From Sphingomonas ginkgonis (GTDB taxonomy: Bacteria > Pseudomonadota > Alphaproteobacteria > Sphingomonadales > Sphingomonadaceae), in contig NZ_RWJF01000001.1 in assembly GCF_003970925.1 (NCBI RefSeq), positions 428,501 through 492,500 on the forward strand: a DNA stretch of 64,000 nt. The letters are read 5' to 3'. Below, in pieces: positions 1 to 8,083 of this stretch (positions within the stretch are counted from its first letter, which is position 1; each line of letters opens with the position of its first letter). The position numbers and the translations under genes are program-made. The notes under the pieces are model-generated. The model saw only the letters and a program-made list of their open reading frames with translations, was not told the DNA's origin and made no database searches.

Positions 1-90
1 AACATCGAACATATCGACCATAATTCGAGTCGCCTTTGGACCCCTAACGCGCCCGGGGGGATGCCGGTGCTTTAGAGGAAATCAACCCGA

Positions 91-106
91 TGTTCCACGT
101 GGAACA
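91..106. promoter_or_regulatory. parS: parS centromere-like site (ParB binding)
   Basis: The 16-bp perfect palindrome TGTTCCACGTGGAACA matches the bacterial chromosomal parS consensus (TGTTnCACGTGnAACA). It ends at the base before the mnmE stop codon (107-109, minus strand), so it sits in the 3' flank of mnmE. In alphaproteobacteria mnmE is commonly followed by mnmG, rsmG, parA and parB, so these genes may lie just left of the window. ParB would load here to organise segregation of the newly replicated origin. Only this one copy was found in the window. Confidence 0.85.
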
Positions 107-1375
107 TCATTTGCCGAGGCAGAAGCGGGTGAAGAGGGCGTCGAGCATGTCTTCGATCCCTACCTGGCCGGTGAGGTGGTCGAGCGCGCGGAGGGTAGCC
201 CGGAGTTGTTCGGCGAGGAGGAGAAGGTCGCTGCTCGGTGATGCCAGGGCGTCCTCGGCATCGGCGAGGCAATCGCGCTGGCGGCGGTTGAGGGCGATCT
301 GGCCTTCGTGCGGCAGGAGGGTCGATGCGCGGGTGCGCACCTCGGCCATGAGGTCGGTGAGGCCAGCGCCGGTCAGTGACGAGACCGGCAGACCGACCGC
401 GGATTGTTCGAGATCTGCCTTGGGGGCGACCAGGATCAGCTGGTCATGGATCGGAGCATCCGACGCATCTCCAAGCCAGAGCAGGATGTCGGCACCCGCG
501 GCCTCGGCCTCGGCCCGCGCCACCCCGATCCGCTCGACCGGATCGTAGGTGTCGCGCTGCCCGGCGGTGTCGACCAGCGTGAACGCCACGCCGCCGAGCG
601 CCAGCGGCACCTCGATTACGTCACGGGTGGTCCCGGCAATCGCCGTTACGATCGCCCGCTCGCTCCCTGCCAGTGCGTTGACCAGGCTCGACTTGCCCGC
701 GTTGGGCGGACCCGCGACAACCAGCCGGATACCCTCGCGCAGCTTTTCGGCGGATGGACGGTCCAGCCAAGACCGCCACTCCCGCACCAGCCCTTCCGCC
801 TCGCACCGCAAAGGCTCGAGATCCGTCCGGGTCTCCTCCTCCTCGTCGACATAGTCGATCGCCGCTTCGGCCTGCGCCGAGAGGTTCACCAGCCGCTCGC
901 GCCAGCCGCGGATCGCGGCACCGAGGGTTCCGTCGGCGAGCGCCAGCGCCTGGCGTCGCTGGGTCTCGGTCTCGGCCTCGAGCAGGTCGGCGAGCCCCTC
1001 CGCCGCGATCAGGTCGACCCGGCCGTTCGCCAGCGCCCGGCGCGTGAACTCGCCCGGCTCGGCCAGTCGGGCAAGGCCCGTCGCACCGAGCGCCGCGAGC
1101 ACCGCGTCGACGACCGCGCGGCCACCATGGCAATGCAGCTCGACGCAATCCTCTCTGGTTGCGCTCGCCGGCGCATCGAAGCGGAGCAACAACGCCTCGT
1201 CCAGCTTCTGCCCGGCGGCGTCACGCAGCCAGCGCAGCGCGGCGAGACGCGGCGGTGGCAACTCCCCCGCCAGCGCACGGGCCGAATCATGCGCGGCGGG
1301 GCCGCTGATCCGGATAATGGCGATCGCCGCCGGCGGCCGTCCGCTCGCCAGCGCGTAAATGGTGTCGGCGGCCAC
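107..1375 (-). CDS. mnmE: tRNA modification GTPase MnmE (TrmE)
   Basis: MnmE acts with MnmG to install the (carboxymethyl)aminomethyl group on U34 of certain tRNAs. The 422-aa protein has the N-terminal folate-binding region, a helical middle domain and an inserted G domain. G1 is GPPNAGKSS at about 222-230, TTRD is at about 249-252 and DTAG at about 269-272. It ends in FCLGK, the conserved C-terminal CxGK motif. The G4 position reads APKAD rather than the usual NKxD, a variation worth noting. The GTG start at 1375 shares its base with the upstream terC-like TAG stop, so translation is probably coupled. The parS site follows its stop. Confidence 0.96.
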   Translation of the reverse strand: MAADTIYALASGRPPAAIAIIRISGPAAHDSARALAGELPPPRLAALRWLRDAAGQKLDEALLLRFDAPASATREDCVELHCHGGRAVVDAVLAALGATGLARLAEPGEFTRRALANGRVDLIAAEGLADLLEAETETQRRQALALADGTLGAAIRGWRERLVNLSAQAEAAIDYVDEEEETRTDLEPLRCEAEGLVREWRSWLDRPSAEKLREGIRLVVAGPPNAGKSSLVNALAGSERAIVTAIAGTTRDVIEVPLALGGVAFTLVDTAGQRDTYDPVERIGVARAEAEAAGADILLWLGDASDAPIHDQLILVAPKADLEQSAVGLPVSSLTGAGLTDLMAEVRTRASTLLPHEGQIALNRRQRDCLADAEDALASPSSDLLLLAEQLRATLRALDHLTGQVGIEDMLDALFTRFCLGK

Positions 1376-2097
1376 TAGCCGAGGCCGAGGACGGGCGCGA
1401 CATTGTGCCAGCCTTCCCAGATCATCTTCAGCGCGACGTAGACGATCACGACCAGCCCGACATACGCGATCCAGCGATAGCGCTCGATGAAGCGGGCGAT
1501 GATGTTGGCGGCGACGCCCATCAGCGCGACGGCGACGATCAGCCCGACGATGAGGATGCCGGGATGCTCACGCGCGGCGCCGGCGACCGCCAGCACATTG
1601 TCGAGGCTCATGCTGACGTCGGCGACGGCAACGGCCCAGGCGGCCGCGGCGAAGCTCTTGGCCGGGCGCATGCCGCTATGCTCATCGCCCTCGATCTCGA
1701 CGCTGCCAGGACTCTCCCCCGCCGCCGCGCGCAGCTCGCGCCACATCTTCCACGCGACCCACAGGAGGAGGAAGCCGCCCGCGAGCACCAGCCCGACGAT
1801 CCGCAGCAGCTGGCTGACCACCAGCGCGAAGGCGATCCGCAGCACCAGCGCGGCGAGCACGCCGATGACGATGACCTTGCGCCGGTCCGCGGGCGGCAGG
1901 CCGGCGGCGAGCGCGCCGACGACGATCGCATTGTCCCCCGCCAGCACGAGGTCGATCATCAGGACCTGGAAGAAAGCGGCGAGCGCCGCCGGCTCGTTCA
2001 AGCGCGAGAAGTCGGCCACGATGTGGCCCCAGATCGCGGCCGGGCCGCCAAGCCCCGGCGCCGCCGCCGTCGTCGCTGCGGCCATCAGATCAAGCAC
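1375..2097 (-). CDS. TerC/YjbE family integral membrane protein (putative metal exporter)
   Basis: This 240-aa polytopic protein has about seven hydrophobic helices and the two acidic signatures of the TerC family, DLVLAGDNAIVVG near residue 50 and ADVSMSLDNVLAV in the second half. TerC/YjbE proteins are inner-membrane proteins linked to export of manganese or other metals; the substrate here is not determined. The GTG start at 2097 follows an AGAGGGGA ribosome-binding site. The stop overlaps the mnmE start by one base. TerC genes are often preceded by yybP-ykoY manganese riboswitches. I looked in the 138-nt leader and did not recognise one. Confidence 0.85.
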   Translation of the reverse strand: MLDLMAAATTAAAPGLGGPAAIWGHIVADFSRLNEPAALAAFFQVLMIDLVLAGDNAIVVGALAAGLPPADRRKVIVIGVLAALVLRIAFALVVSQLLRIVGLVLAGGFLLLWVAWKMWRELRAAAGESPGSVEIEGDEHSGMRPAKSFAAAAWAVAVADVSMSLDNVLAVAGAAREHPGILIVGLIVAVALMGVAANIIARFIERYRWIAYVGLVVIVYVALKMIWEGWHNVAPVLGLG

Positions 2098-2204
2098 GTG
2101 GATCCCCTCTCGTCACGGCAGCCGACCGGCGACCGGCACCGGGCCCCGCTTAACGGAGAGAGGGCCACCGGCTCAAGCCATGTGGCGCGGAACCCACGGG
2201 AGGG

Positions 2205-2223
2205 TCGCCGGCCAAGCCGGCGA
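2205..2223 (-). terminator. Hairpin just downstream of rho
   Basis: TCGCCGGC-CAA-GCCGGCGA forms a perfect 8-bp stem with a 3-nt loop, 13 nt past the rho stop and within the leader of the terC-like gene. There is no U-run on either strand, so it is not a canonical intrinsic terminator. It may act as a 3'-end stabilising hairpin or an attenuator. Confidence 0.4.
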
Positions 2224-2235
2224 AATCCCGCTAAG

Positions 2236-3492
2236 CTATTGATTCATTGAGGCAAAAAAGTCCTCGTTGGACTTTGCGTCCTTCATCTTGTCGAGCAGGA
2301 ACTGCATCGCGTCGACCGTTCCCATCTGCATGAGGATGCGGCGCAGCACCCACATCTTCGACAGGATGCCCTGCTCGACCAGCAGCTCCTCCTTGCGGGT
2401 GCCGGATTTGCCGACGTCGAGCGAGGGGAAGATGCGCTTGTCGGCGACCTTGCGGTCGAGCACGATTTCGCTGTTGCCGGTACCCTTGAACTCCTCGAAA
2501 ATAACCTCGTCCATCTTGGAGCCGGTGTCGATCAGCGCGGTGGCGATGATCGAGAGCGAGCCGCCCTCCTCGATGTTGCGGGCGGCGCCGAAGAAGCGCT
2601 TGGGACGCTGCAGCGCGTTGGCGTCGACACCGCCGGTCAGCACCTTGCCCGACGAGGGCACGACCGTGTTGTAGGCGCGGCCAAGGCGGGTGATCGAGTC
2701 GAGCAGGATCACCACGTCCTTCTTGTGCTCTACCAGCCGCTTGGCCTTCTCGATCACCATCTCGGCGACCTGGACGTGGCGGCTGGCGGGCTCGTCGAAG
2801 GTGGAGGAGACGACCTCGCCCTTCACCGAGCGCTGCATGTCGGTGACTTCCTCGGGCCGCTCGTCGATCAGCAGGACGAGGAGGAAGACCTCCGGGTTGT
2901 TGTCGGTGATCGCCCGCGCGATGTTCTGCAGCAGGACGGTCTTGCCGGTCCGCGGCGGGGCGACAATCAGCGCGCGCTGGCCCTTGCCGAGCGGGGCGAC
3001 GATGTCGATCACCCGCGCGCTCTTGTCCTTGATGGTCGGGTCGAGCGTGTCGAGGCGCAGCTTCTCGTCCGGGTAGAGCGGCGTCAGATTGTCGAAGTTG
3101 ACCCGGTGGCGGACCGCCTCGGGATCGTCGAAATTGATCTGGGTGACGCGGGTCAGCGCGAAGTAGCGCTCGCCGTCGCGGGGCGCGCGGATCTCGCCCT
3201 CGACCGTGTCACCGGTGCGCAGGCCGAAGCGGCGGACGTGGTTGGGCGCGACATAGATGTCGTCCGGCCCGGCGAGATAGTTCGCCTCGGGGCTGCGGAG
3301 GAAGCCGAAGCCGTCGTTGAGCACCTCGATGGTGCCCATGCCCATGATCTCGGCGCCGCTCTCCGCCCGGACCTTGAGGATAGAGAACATGAGGTCCTGC
3401 TTGCGCAGGGTGGAGGCGCCTTCGACGCCCATTTCCTCGGCCATGGCGACGAGGTCGGCGGGGGTTTTCTGCTTGAGGTCCTTGAGATGCAT
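2236..3492 (-). CDS. rho: Transcription termination factor Rho
   Basis: Rho is the hexameric RNA-dependent ATPase that terminates transcription. The 418-aa protein has the N-terminal helical segment ([13 protein letters not shown]), the RNA-binding OB fold (about residues 50-120) and an ATPase core with P-loop APPRTGKT at about 178-185 and a Walker B-type [10 protein letters not shown] chose the ATG at 3492 because the protein then begins [11 protein letters not shown], as alphaproteobacterial Rho proteins do. An in-frame extension of 12 codons upstream is possible but does not look like Rho. It is separated from hemJ by a 150-nt spacer that contains a promoter-like sequence. Confidence 0.97.
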   Translation of the reverse strand: MHLKDLKQKTPADLVAMAEEMGVEGASTLRKQDLMFSILKVRAESGAEIMGMGTIEVLNDGFGFLRSPEANYLAGPDDIYVAPNHVRRFGLRTGDTVEGEIRAPRDGERYFALTRVTQINFDDPEAVRHRVNFDNLTPLYPDEKLRLDTLDPTIKDKSARVIDIVAPLGKGQRALIVAPPRTGKTVLLQNIARAITDNNPEVFLLVLLIDERPEEVTDMQRSVKGEVVSSTFDEPASRHVQVAEMVIEKAKRLVEHKKDVVILLDSITRLGRAYNTVVPSSGKVLTGGVDANALQRPKRFFGAARNIEEGGSLSIIATALIDTGSKMDEVIFEEFKGTGNSEIVLDRKVADKRIFPSLDVGKSGTRKEELLVEQGILSKMWVLRRILMQMGTVDAMQFLLDKMKDAKSNEDFFASMNQ

Positions 3493-3606
3493 GATGGTGG
3501 CTTTTGATGAAGGAGACAGGGGAGACAAGCGGGCCGGCGGCAGGACGTCGCAGGGAATAGTCGCACCGGCGATCGGGAAGAAGGGCCGGCGCGGCGCTTG
3601 TCATCG

Positions 3607-3635
3607 GCGTTATGGCGCGGCGGGCGCCAAGTCAA
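3607..3635 (-). promoter_or_regulatory. Putative sigma-70 promoter of rho
   Basis: On the minus strand TTGACT (3635-3630) is followed after exactly 17 nt by TAACGC (3612-3607). The -35 box matches TTGACA at five of six positions, while the -10 box is weak. It lies about 115 nt upstream of the rho start, leaving a leader long enough for autogenous attenuation, which is known for rho in other bacteria. The assignment is from sequence only. Confidence 0.4.
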
Positions 3636-3642
3636 TCAGGGT

Positions 3643-4110
3643 TCAGAACGGCTTGACGATCACCAGGGTGACGATGAGCACCGCGGCGATCCCCGGCACC
3701 TCGTTCATGATCCGCAGCGTCTTGTTCTCGAGCGGGCGGGCGCCTCCCGCGAGCTTGCGCCCATAGGCGCCCATCCAGCCTTGGTAGCCGGTCAGCGCCA
3801 CCACCAGCGCGAGCTTGGCCGAGAACCAGCCCTGCCCGAATGCGCCGATGTTAAACGCCAGCAGCAGGCCGAACAGCCACACCAGCAGCATCGCCGGGGT
3901 GAGGATGATCGACCGCACCCGCTTCTCGCGCTCGATCCAGGCGCGGTCCTCGGCGGATCCGGGCGTGGTCTCGTGGTGATAAACATAGAAGCGTGGCAGG
4001 ATGAACAGGCCCGCCATCCAGAAGATGACGAAGGTCAGGTGCGCGCTCTTCACCCAAGGGTAGGCGGCGCCGAGGAAGCCGACCAGATCCGATCCGTGAA
4101 AACCGTTCAT
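3643..4110 (-). CDS. hemJ: Protoporphyrinogen IX oxidase HemJ
   Basis: HemJ is the heme-containing inner-membrane enzyme that oxidises protoporphyrinogen IX in most alphaproteobacteria, which lack HemG and HemY. The 155-aa protein has four hydrophobic helices and the family features: KSAHLTFVIFWMAGLF with a conserved His, LPRFYVYHHE, and a C-terminal MNEVPGIAAVLIV segment. The start at 4110 overlaps the hemE stop by four bases (ATGA), so hemE and hemJ form a coupled heme operon. Confidence 0.92.
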   Translation of the reverse strand: MNGFHGSDLVGFLGAAYPWVKSAHLTFVIFWMAGLFILPRFYVYHHETTPGSAEDRAWIEREKRVRSIILTPAMLLVWLFGLLLAFNIGAFGQGWFSAKLALVVALTGYQGWMGAYGRKLAGGARPLENKTLRIMNEVPGIAAVLIVTLVIVKPF

Positions 4111-5168
4111 GCCGCATTCCCTAGCAGCGCGAACAGCTGCTCGACATGCGCAATCGGCGTGAACTGCTGAATGCCATGGCCGAGATTGAAGATGTGGGGA
4201 CGGTCCTTCAGCGCGTCAAGGACGAAGCGGACCGCGCGCTCGAGCGGCTCGCCGCCGGCGATCAGCGCGAGCGGGTCGAGATTGCCCTGGACCGGAAGCC
4301 CGGGCGGGAGCGCCGCGTCCGCCCAGCGCGGGTCGACCGTCTCGTCCAGCCCGAGCGCGTCCACCCCCGTTTCGCGGGCGTAGGCGGGGAGCTTGCCGCC
4401 GGCGCCCTTGGGAAAGCCGATGATCGGGGTTCCGGGGCAGCGCTCGCGGACCGCGGCGACGATCCGCGCGGTCGGGGCGATCACCCACTGCTCGAACTGC
4501 AGCGGCGAGAGGCTGCCCGACCAGCTGTCGAACAGCTGGACCGCGTCGACCCCGGCCGCGACCTGGCCGGCGAGATAGTCGACCGTCGCCTGCTCGATCG
4601 CGGCGATGATCGCGGCGAACCGCGCCGGGTCACGATAGGCGAGGCTGCGCGCCTCCTCCTGGTCACGGCTGCCCTGCCCCGCGACCATGTAGGTGGCGAC
4701 GGTCCAGGGGCTTCCTGCGAAGCCCAGGAAGGTGGTCGCGGGGTCCAGCGCGGCCCTGACCTGCCGGACCGTCTCGTAGATCGCCTGGAAGCGCTCAGGG
4801 GCCGGCTGGAAGCCGTCCAGCGAGGCATCCTTGAGCGGCGGAGCGAGCCGCGGCCCCTCGCCGGCGACGAAGCTCAGCTGCTGACCGAGCGCGTGCGGGA
4901 CGATCAGGATGTCGGAGAAGAGGATCGCGGCGTCGAGCGGGAAGCGGCGGAGCGGCTGGAGCGTGATCTCGGCCGCGGCGGCGGGGTCATAGACCATGTC
5001 GAGGAAGCCGCCCTTGTCGGCCCGGAGTGCGCGGTACTCGGGGAGGTAGCGCCCGGCCTGGCGCATCATCCATACCGGCGGGGGGTCGAGCCGCTCGCCG
5101 CGGAGCACGCGCAGGAGGGGCTTGGCAGCGCTCGCCAGGCTGGTCGGATCGCTCGGCGGCGGGGCCAC
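4107..5168 (-). CDS. hemE: Uroporphyrinogen decarboxylase HemE
   Basis: HemE decarboxylates the four acetate side chains of uroporphyrinogen III to give coproporphyrinogen III. The 353-aa length and signatures fit the family: PPVWMMRQAGRYLPEYR near the N-terminus, GFAGSPWTVATYM in the middle and HIFNLGHGI near the C-terminus. The GTG start at 5168 is supported by a strong AGAGGAG ribosome-binding site about 8 nt upstream. hemE borders the proposed replication origin, as it does in Caulobacter and relatives. Confidence 0.96.
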   Translation of the reverse strand: MAPPPSDPTSLASAAKPLLRVLRGERLDPPPVWMMRQAGRYLPEYRALRADKGGFLDMVYDPAAAAEITLQPLRRFPLDAAILFSDILIVPHALGQQLSFVAGEGPRLAPPLKDASLDGFQPAPERFQAIYETVRQVRAALDPATTFLGFAGSPWTVATYMVAGQGSRDQEEARSLAYRDPARFAAIIAAIEQATVDYLAGQVAAGVDAVQLFDSWSGSLSPLQFEQWVIAPTARIVAAVRERCPGTPIIGFPKGAGGKLPAYARETGVDALGLDETVDPRWADAALPPGLPVQGNLDPLALIAGGEPLERAVRFVLDALKDRPHIFNLGHGIQQFTPIAHVEQLFALLGNAA

Positions 5169-5458
5169 CCTTATCTCCTCTTATTTAAAGAATAGTAGGA
5201 TTGAGATTGTTGTTGGGCGTCGGGGCGCGGGGTTTAGGCGCGGCTCCCGGCTTTGCCAACAGCGGGCGGGAATCGGCGACTCGTTGAGTCGGCGCGAGTC
5301 GCGCGGCGACTCCCTCGTGATTCACAGGCTGTGGGCTGAATCGACCGGCTGGGCATGAATCGCGGGACGACTGGGGACGGATTGGGGGCAAAGCGCCGGT
5401 TTGGAGCGCCCACCGATTCCCGCTAGCGAACGTCTCGGGATATTCCACAGGAACGAAC
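5169..5458. other. oriC: Candidate chromosomal replication origin (oriC) between hemE and maf
   Basis: This 290-bp divergent intergenic region contains an AT-rich run next to hemE (about 5170-5212) and TGATTCACA at 5318-5326, which is one mismatch from TTATNCACA. It also has a weaker box, TATTCCACA, at 5441-5449. GANTC sites occur at 5270, 5278, 5286, 5296, 5308, 5319, 5338, 5357 and 5415 (first base of each). GANTC is the target of the alphaproteobacterial methylase CcrM. In Caulobacter the origin lies beside hemE, and a parS site is only 5 kb away here. Near the candidate, genes face away from the region on both sides. The oriC assignment is inference, because clear consensus DnaA boxes are few. 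Confidence 0.55.
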
Positions 5459-6043
5459 ATGGAACTTCTGCTCGCCTCGACCAGCCCGATCCGCGCCGAG
5501 CTGCTGGCGGCTGCGGGGGTCGGCTTCCGGGCGGTCGCGCCGGGGGTCGACGAGGCCAAGCTCAAGGACGGGTACCATGGCGCGGCGGCCGACCTCGCCA
5601 CCCGGCTCGCCGAGGCCAAGGCGCTCGGGGTCAGCGCCGGCGAACCCGACGCGCTGGTGATCGGCAGCGACAGCCTGGTCGAGGTGGACGGCCGGCGCGT
5701 CTCCAAGCCGCGCGACCGGGCCGAGGCGGAGGAGCATCTCCGCTTCTTCGCCGGCCGGACGATGGAACTCACCAGCGCGGCGGTGCTCGCGCGCGGCGGC
5801 GCGATCCGCTGGCGCCACGCGGAGACGGTGCGGCTCCAGGTCCGGCCGCTCGGCGACGCCTTCATCCGCGACTATCTCGCCGCCGAGTGGCCGGCGGTCG
5901 CCTATTGCGTCGGGGTGTTCCGTTTCGAGGGGCTGGGGGTGCAGCTGTTCGAGGCGGTCGAGGGAAGCCATTTCTCGGTCCTCGGACTGCCCCTGCTGCC
6001 GCTGCTCGGCGCGCTCCGGGCGGAAGGAGTGCTGGCGTCATGA
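5459..6043 (+). CDS. maf: Maf-like nucleoside triphosphate pyrophosphatase
   Basis: Maf proteins hydrolyse non-canonical or modified nucleoside triphosphates to monophosphates and pyrophosphate. The 194-aa sequence begins MELLLASTSPIRAELL, matching the family SxSPxRxxLL phosphate-binding motif. It has the conserved VIGSDSLVEVDG, KPRDRAEAEEHLRFFAGR and a GSHFSVLGLPLLPL end. An AGGA ribosome-binding site precedes the ATG. It starts a rightward cluster with coaE and dnaQ, leading away from the proposed origin. Confidence 0.92.
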   Translation: MELLLASTSPIRAELLAAAGVGFRAVAPGVDEAKLKDGYHGAAADLATRLAEAKALGVSAGEPDALVIGSDSLVEVDGRRVSKPRDRAEAEEHLRFFAGRTMELTSAAVLARGGAIRWRHAETVRLQVRPLGDAFIRDYLAAEWPAVAYCVGVFRFEGLGVQLFEAVEGSHFSVLGLPLLPLLGALRAEGVLAS

Positions 6044-6059
6044 CGGCGGCGTGGCGGCG

Positions 6060-6653
6060 ATGATCCGGCTGGCGCTCACCGGCTTGATCGGCATGGGCAA
6101 ATCGACCGTCGCGGCGATGTTCGCGCGGCACGGCGTGCCGGTGTTCGACGCCGACGCGGCGGTCCACGCGCTGCAGGGCGTCGGCGGCTCAACGGTCGCC
6201 CCGATCGAGGCGCGCTTCCCCGGCACGACGCGGGACGGAGCGGTCGACCGCGCCCGGCTCGCCGCCGCGGTGCTCGGCAAGCCCGACGAGCTCGCCGCGC
6301 TCGAGGCGATCGTCCATCCCGCGGTGCTCCTCGCGCGCGAATCCTTCGTCGCCGCGCACCGGGACTCGCCCGCGCTGCTGTTCGACATCCCCCTCCTGTT
6401 CGAGACCGGCGGCGAGCGGGCGTTCGACAAGGTGATCGTCGTCTCCTCCCCGGCGGAGCTGCAGCGCCGGCGGGTGCTCGGCCGGCCGGGGATGAGCGAG
6501 GCCAAGCTCGCCGCGATCCTCGAGCGGCAGACGAGCGACGCGGACAAGCGCGCGCGGGCCGATTTCGTGGTCGACACCAGCGGCAGCCTCGCCGCGACCG
6601 AAGCCCAAGTGGAGCAAATCCTGGCTTGCCTGAGTCTCGCTCAAGGCGCATGA
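6060..6653 (+). CDS. coaE: Dephospho-CoA kinase CoaE
   Basis: CoaE phosphorylates the 3'-OH of dephospho-CoA in the last step of coenzyme A synthesis. The protein (197 aa) begins MIRLALTGLIGMGKST, containing the P-loop, and has the substrate-lid and VVDTSGS end typical of the family. I chose ATG 6060 because it places the P-loop at the usual distance from the N-terminus. An in-frame GTG at 6051 would add three residues. The gene starts 17 nt after maf and its stop overlaps the first dnaQ start candidate. Confidence 0.95.
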   Translation: MIRLALTGLIGMGKSTVAAMFARHGVPVFDADAAVHALQGVGGSTVAPIEARFPGTTRDGAVDRARLAAAVLGKPDELAALEAIVHPAVLLARESFVAAHRDSPALLFDIPLLFETGGERAFDKVIVVSSPAELQRRRVLGRPGMSEAKLAAILERQTSDADKRARADFVVDTSGSLAATEAQVEQILACLSLAQGA

Positions 6654-7381
6654 TTCCGGGCATGCGCGAGATTGTGTTCGACACGGAAACGACGGGCGTG
6701 AACCCGGCGTCGGGGGACCGCATGGTCGAGATCGGCTGCATCGAGCTGGTCAACCGGGTCGAGACGGGGCGCCACTTCCATGCCTATTTCAACCCCGAGC
6801 GATCGATGCCGAGCGAGGCGGAGGCGGTCCACGGCCTGTCCGCCATCTTCCTCTCGGACAAGCCTCGCTTCCACGAGAAGGCGGAGGAGCTGCTGCTGTT
6901 CATCGGCGATTCCCCGCTAGTCGCGCACAACGCGGGGTTCGACTTCTCTTTCCTCAACGCCGAGCTCGAGCGCTGCGGGCGCGACCCGGTCTGCCTGTCG
7001 CGGATGATCTGCACGCTGGTGATGGCGCGCGGCAAGCATCCCGGCGCCAAGCACAGCCTCGACGCCCTGTGCAGCCGCTTCGGGGTCGACCGGTCGCAGC
7101 GGGTCAAGCATGGCGCGCTGCTCGACGCGCAGCTGCTCAGCCAGGTCTATGTCGAGCTGACCGGCGGCCGGCAGATCGGGCTGGGACTGGTCGCCGACGC
7201 CGGGGTTCGGGCGGACTCCGCCGCGGCGACGGCCGGCGATCCGGCGCGGCGCCCCGTCCGGCCACCGCGTCCCCACGCGGCGAGTGTTGAAGAATTGCAG
7301 AAGCACGCCCAGTTCGTCGCCGGACTTACCGAGCCCTTGTGGCAGCGCTTTGGCTCCAGTGCAGGCGTGTCGGTTCACTGA
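6650..7381 (+). CDS. dnaQ: DNA polymerase III epsilon subunit (proofreading exonuclease)
   Basis: This is the 3'-5' proofreading exonuclease of the replicase. The DEDDh residues are visible: VFDTETTG (ExoI, D-x-E), HNAGFDFSFL (ExoII) and HGALLDAQLL (ExoIII, with the catalytic His). The total is 243 aa, with a flexible Pro/Arg/Ala-rich stretch and a C-terminal segment that would contact the polymerase subunit. The ATG at 6650 overlaps the coaE stop (ATGA). ATG 6662 (MREIVFDTETTG) is an equally likely start. The order maf-coaE-dnaQ is common near the origin in sphingomonads. Confidence 0.95.
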   Translation: MIPGMREIVFDTETTGVNPASGDRMVEIGCIELVNRVETGRHFHAYFNPERSMPSEAEAVHGLSAIFLSDKPRFHEKAEELLLFIGDSPLVAHNAGFDFSFLNAELERCGRDPVCLSRMICTLVMARGKHPGAKHSLDALCSRFGVDRSQRVKHGALLDAQLLSQVYVELTGGRQIGLGLVADAGVRADSAAATAGDPARRPVRPPRPHAASVEELQKHAQFVAGLTEPLWQRFGSSAGVSVH

Positions 7382-7431
7382 GGCGGTCGGATCGGTGGTC
7401 CGCCGCCGCTGACATCTGAGGAAGAAAGCTC

Positions 7432-8016
7432 ATGGACGTTCGTGTTGCAGGTCACCAGGTGGAGACCGGGGGCGCGCTGCAGGACCATGTTGGTCGGCGC
7501 ATCAACGCCATGGCGGACAAATATTTCGCGCGCGCGATCGGCGCCAACGTGACCTTCGGCAAGGGCCCGCACGACAATGGCTTCACCTGCGACATCGTCG
7601 CCCCGGTGAACCAGGGGATCGTGCTCAAGGCCTCGAACCGGGCGGGCGACGCGCACGTCGCCTTCGACGGCGCGGCCGACAAGATCGAGCGGCAGCTGCG
7701 CCGCTACATGGCCCGCCTGCGCGAGCGCGGCGGCGGCGCCAACGGCGCGGCGCGCGACGAATTCGTCGAGAACGCCAGCTACACCATCTTCGCCTCGCCG
7801 GTGATCGAGGAGGAGGAGCCGGTGATCGAGCATCCGCCGATCGTCGCCGAGACCCGGGTCGACATCCCCGACGCCAGCGTCAGCGACGCGGTGATGATGA
7901 TGGACCTGCGCAATACCAACGCGCTGCTGTTCCGCAACAGCAAGACCGGCGCCCACAACATGGTCTACAAACGGGACGACGGCACGATCGGCTGGGTGGA
8001 ACCTCGCACCGCCTGA
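7432..8016 (+). CDS. hpf: Ribosome hibernation promoting factor (long form)
   Basis: HPF binds the 30S subunit in stationary phase and dimerises ribosomes to the 100S form. The 194-aa protein has the N-terminal S30AE domain (about residues 1-100). A Glu/Pro-rich linker follows, then the C-terminal dimerisation domain of long HPFs (about 135-190, ALLFRNSKTGAHNMVYKR, IGWVEP). A GAGGAAG ribosome-binding site lies 8 nt before the ATG. ptsN follows downstream, an arrangement seen widely in proteobacteria, although here rpoN is absent. Confidence 0.93.
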   Translation: MDVRVAGHQVETGGALQDHVGRRINAMADKYFARAIGANVTFGKGPHDNGFTCDIVAPVNQGIVLKASNRAGDAHVAFDGAADKIERQLRRYMARLRERGGGANGAARDEFVENASYTIFASPVIEEEEPVIEHPPIVAETRVDIPDASVSDAVMMMDLRNTNALLFRNSKTGAHNMVYKRDDGTIGWVEPRTA

Positions 8017-8083
8017 CCATTTACATTTGTTGCAGTAACTGATTGTAGGCGCCGCCCCGTGGCGGGCGGTTGAGAGTGCGTCC

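Noticed and set aside
2098..2235. Possible yybP-ykoY manganese riboswitch upstream of the terC-like gene
   Set aside because: I looked for the conserved core and found only a generic hairpin (2205-2223) near the rho stop. No recognisable riboswitch core was seen.
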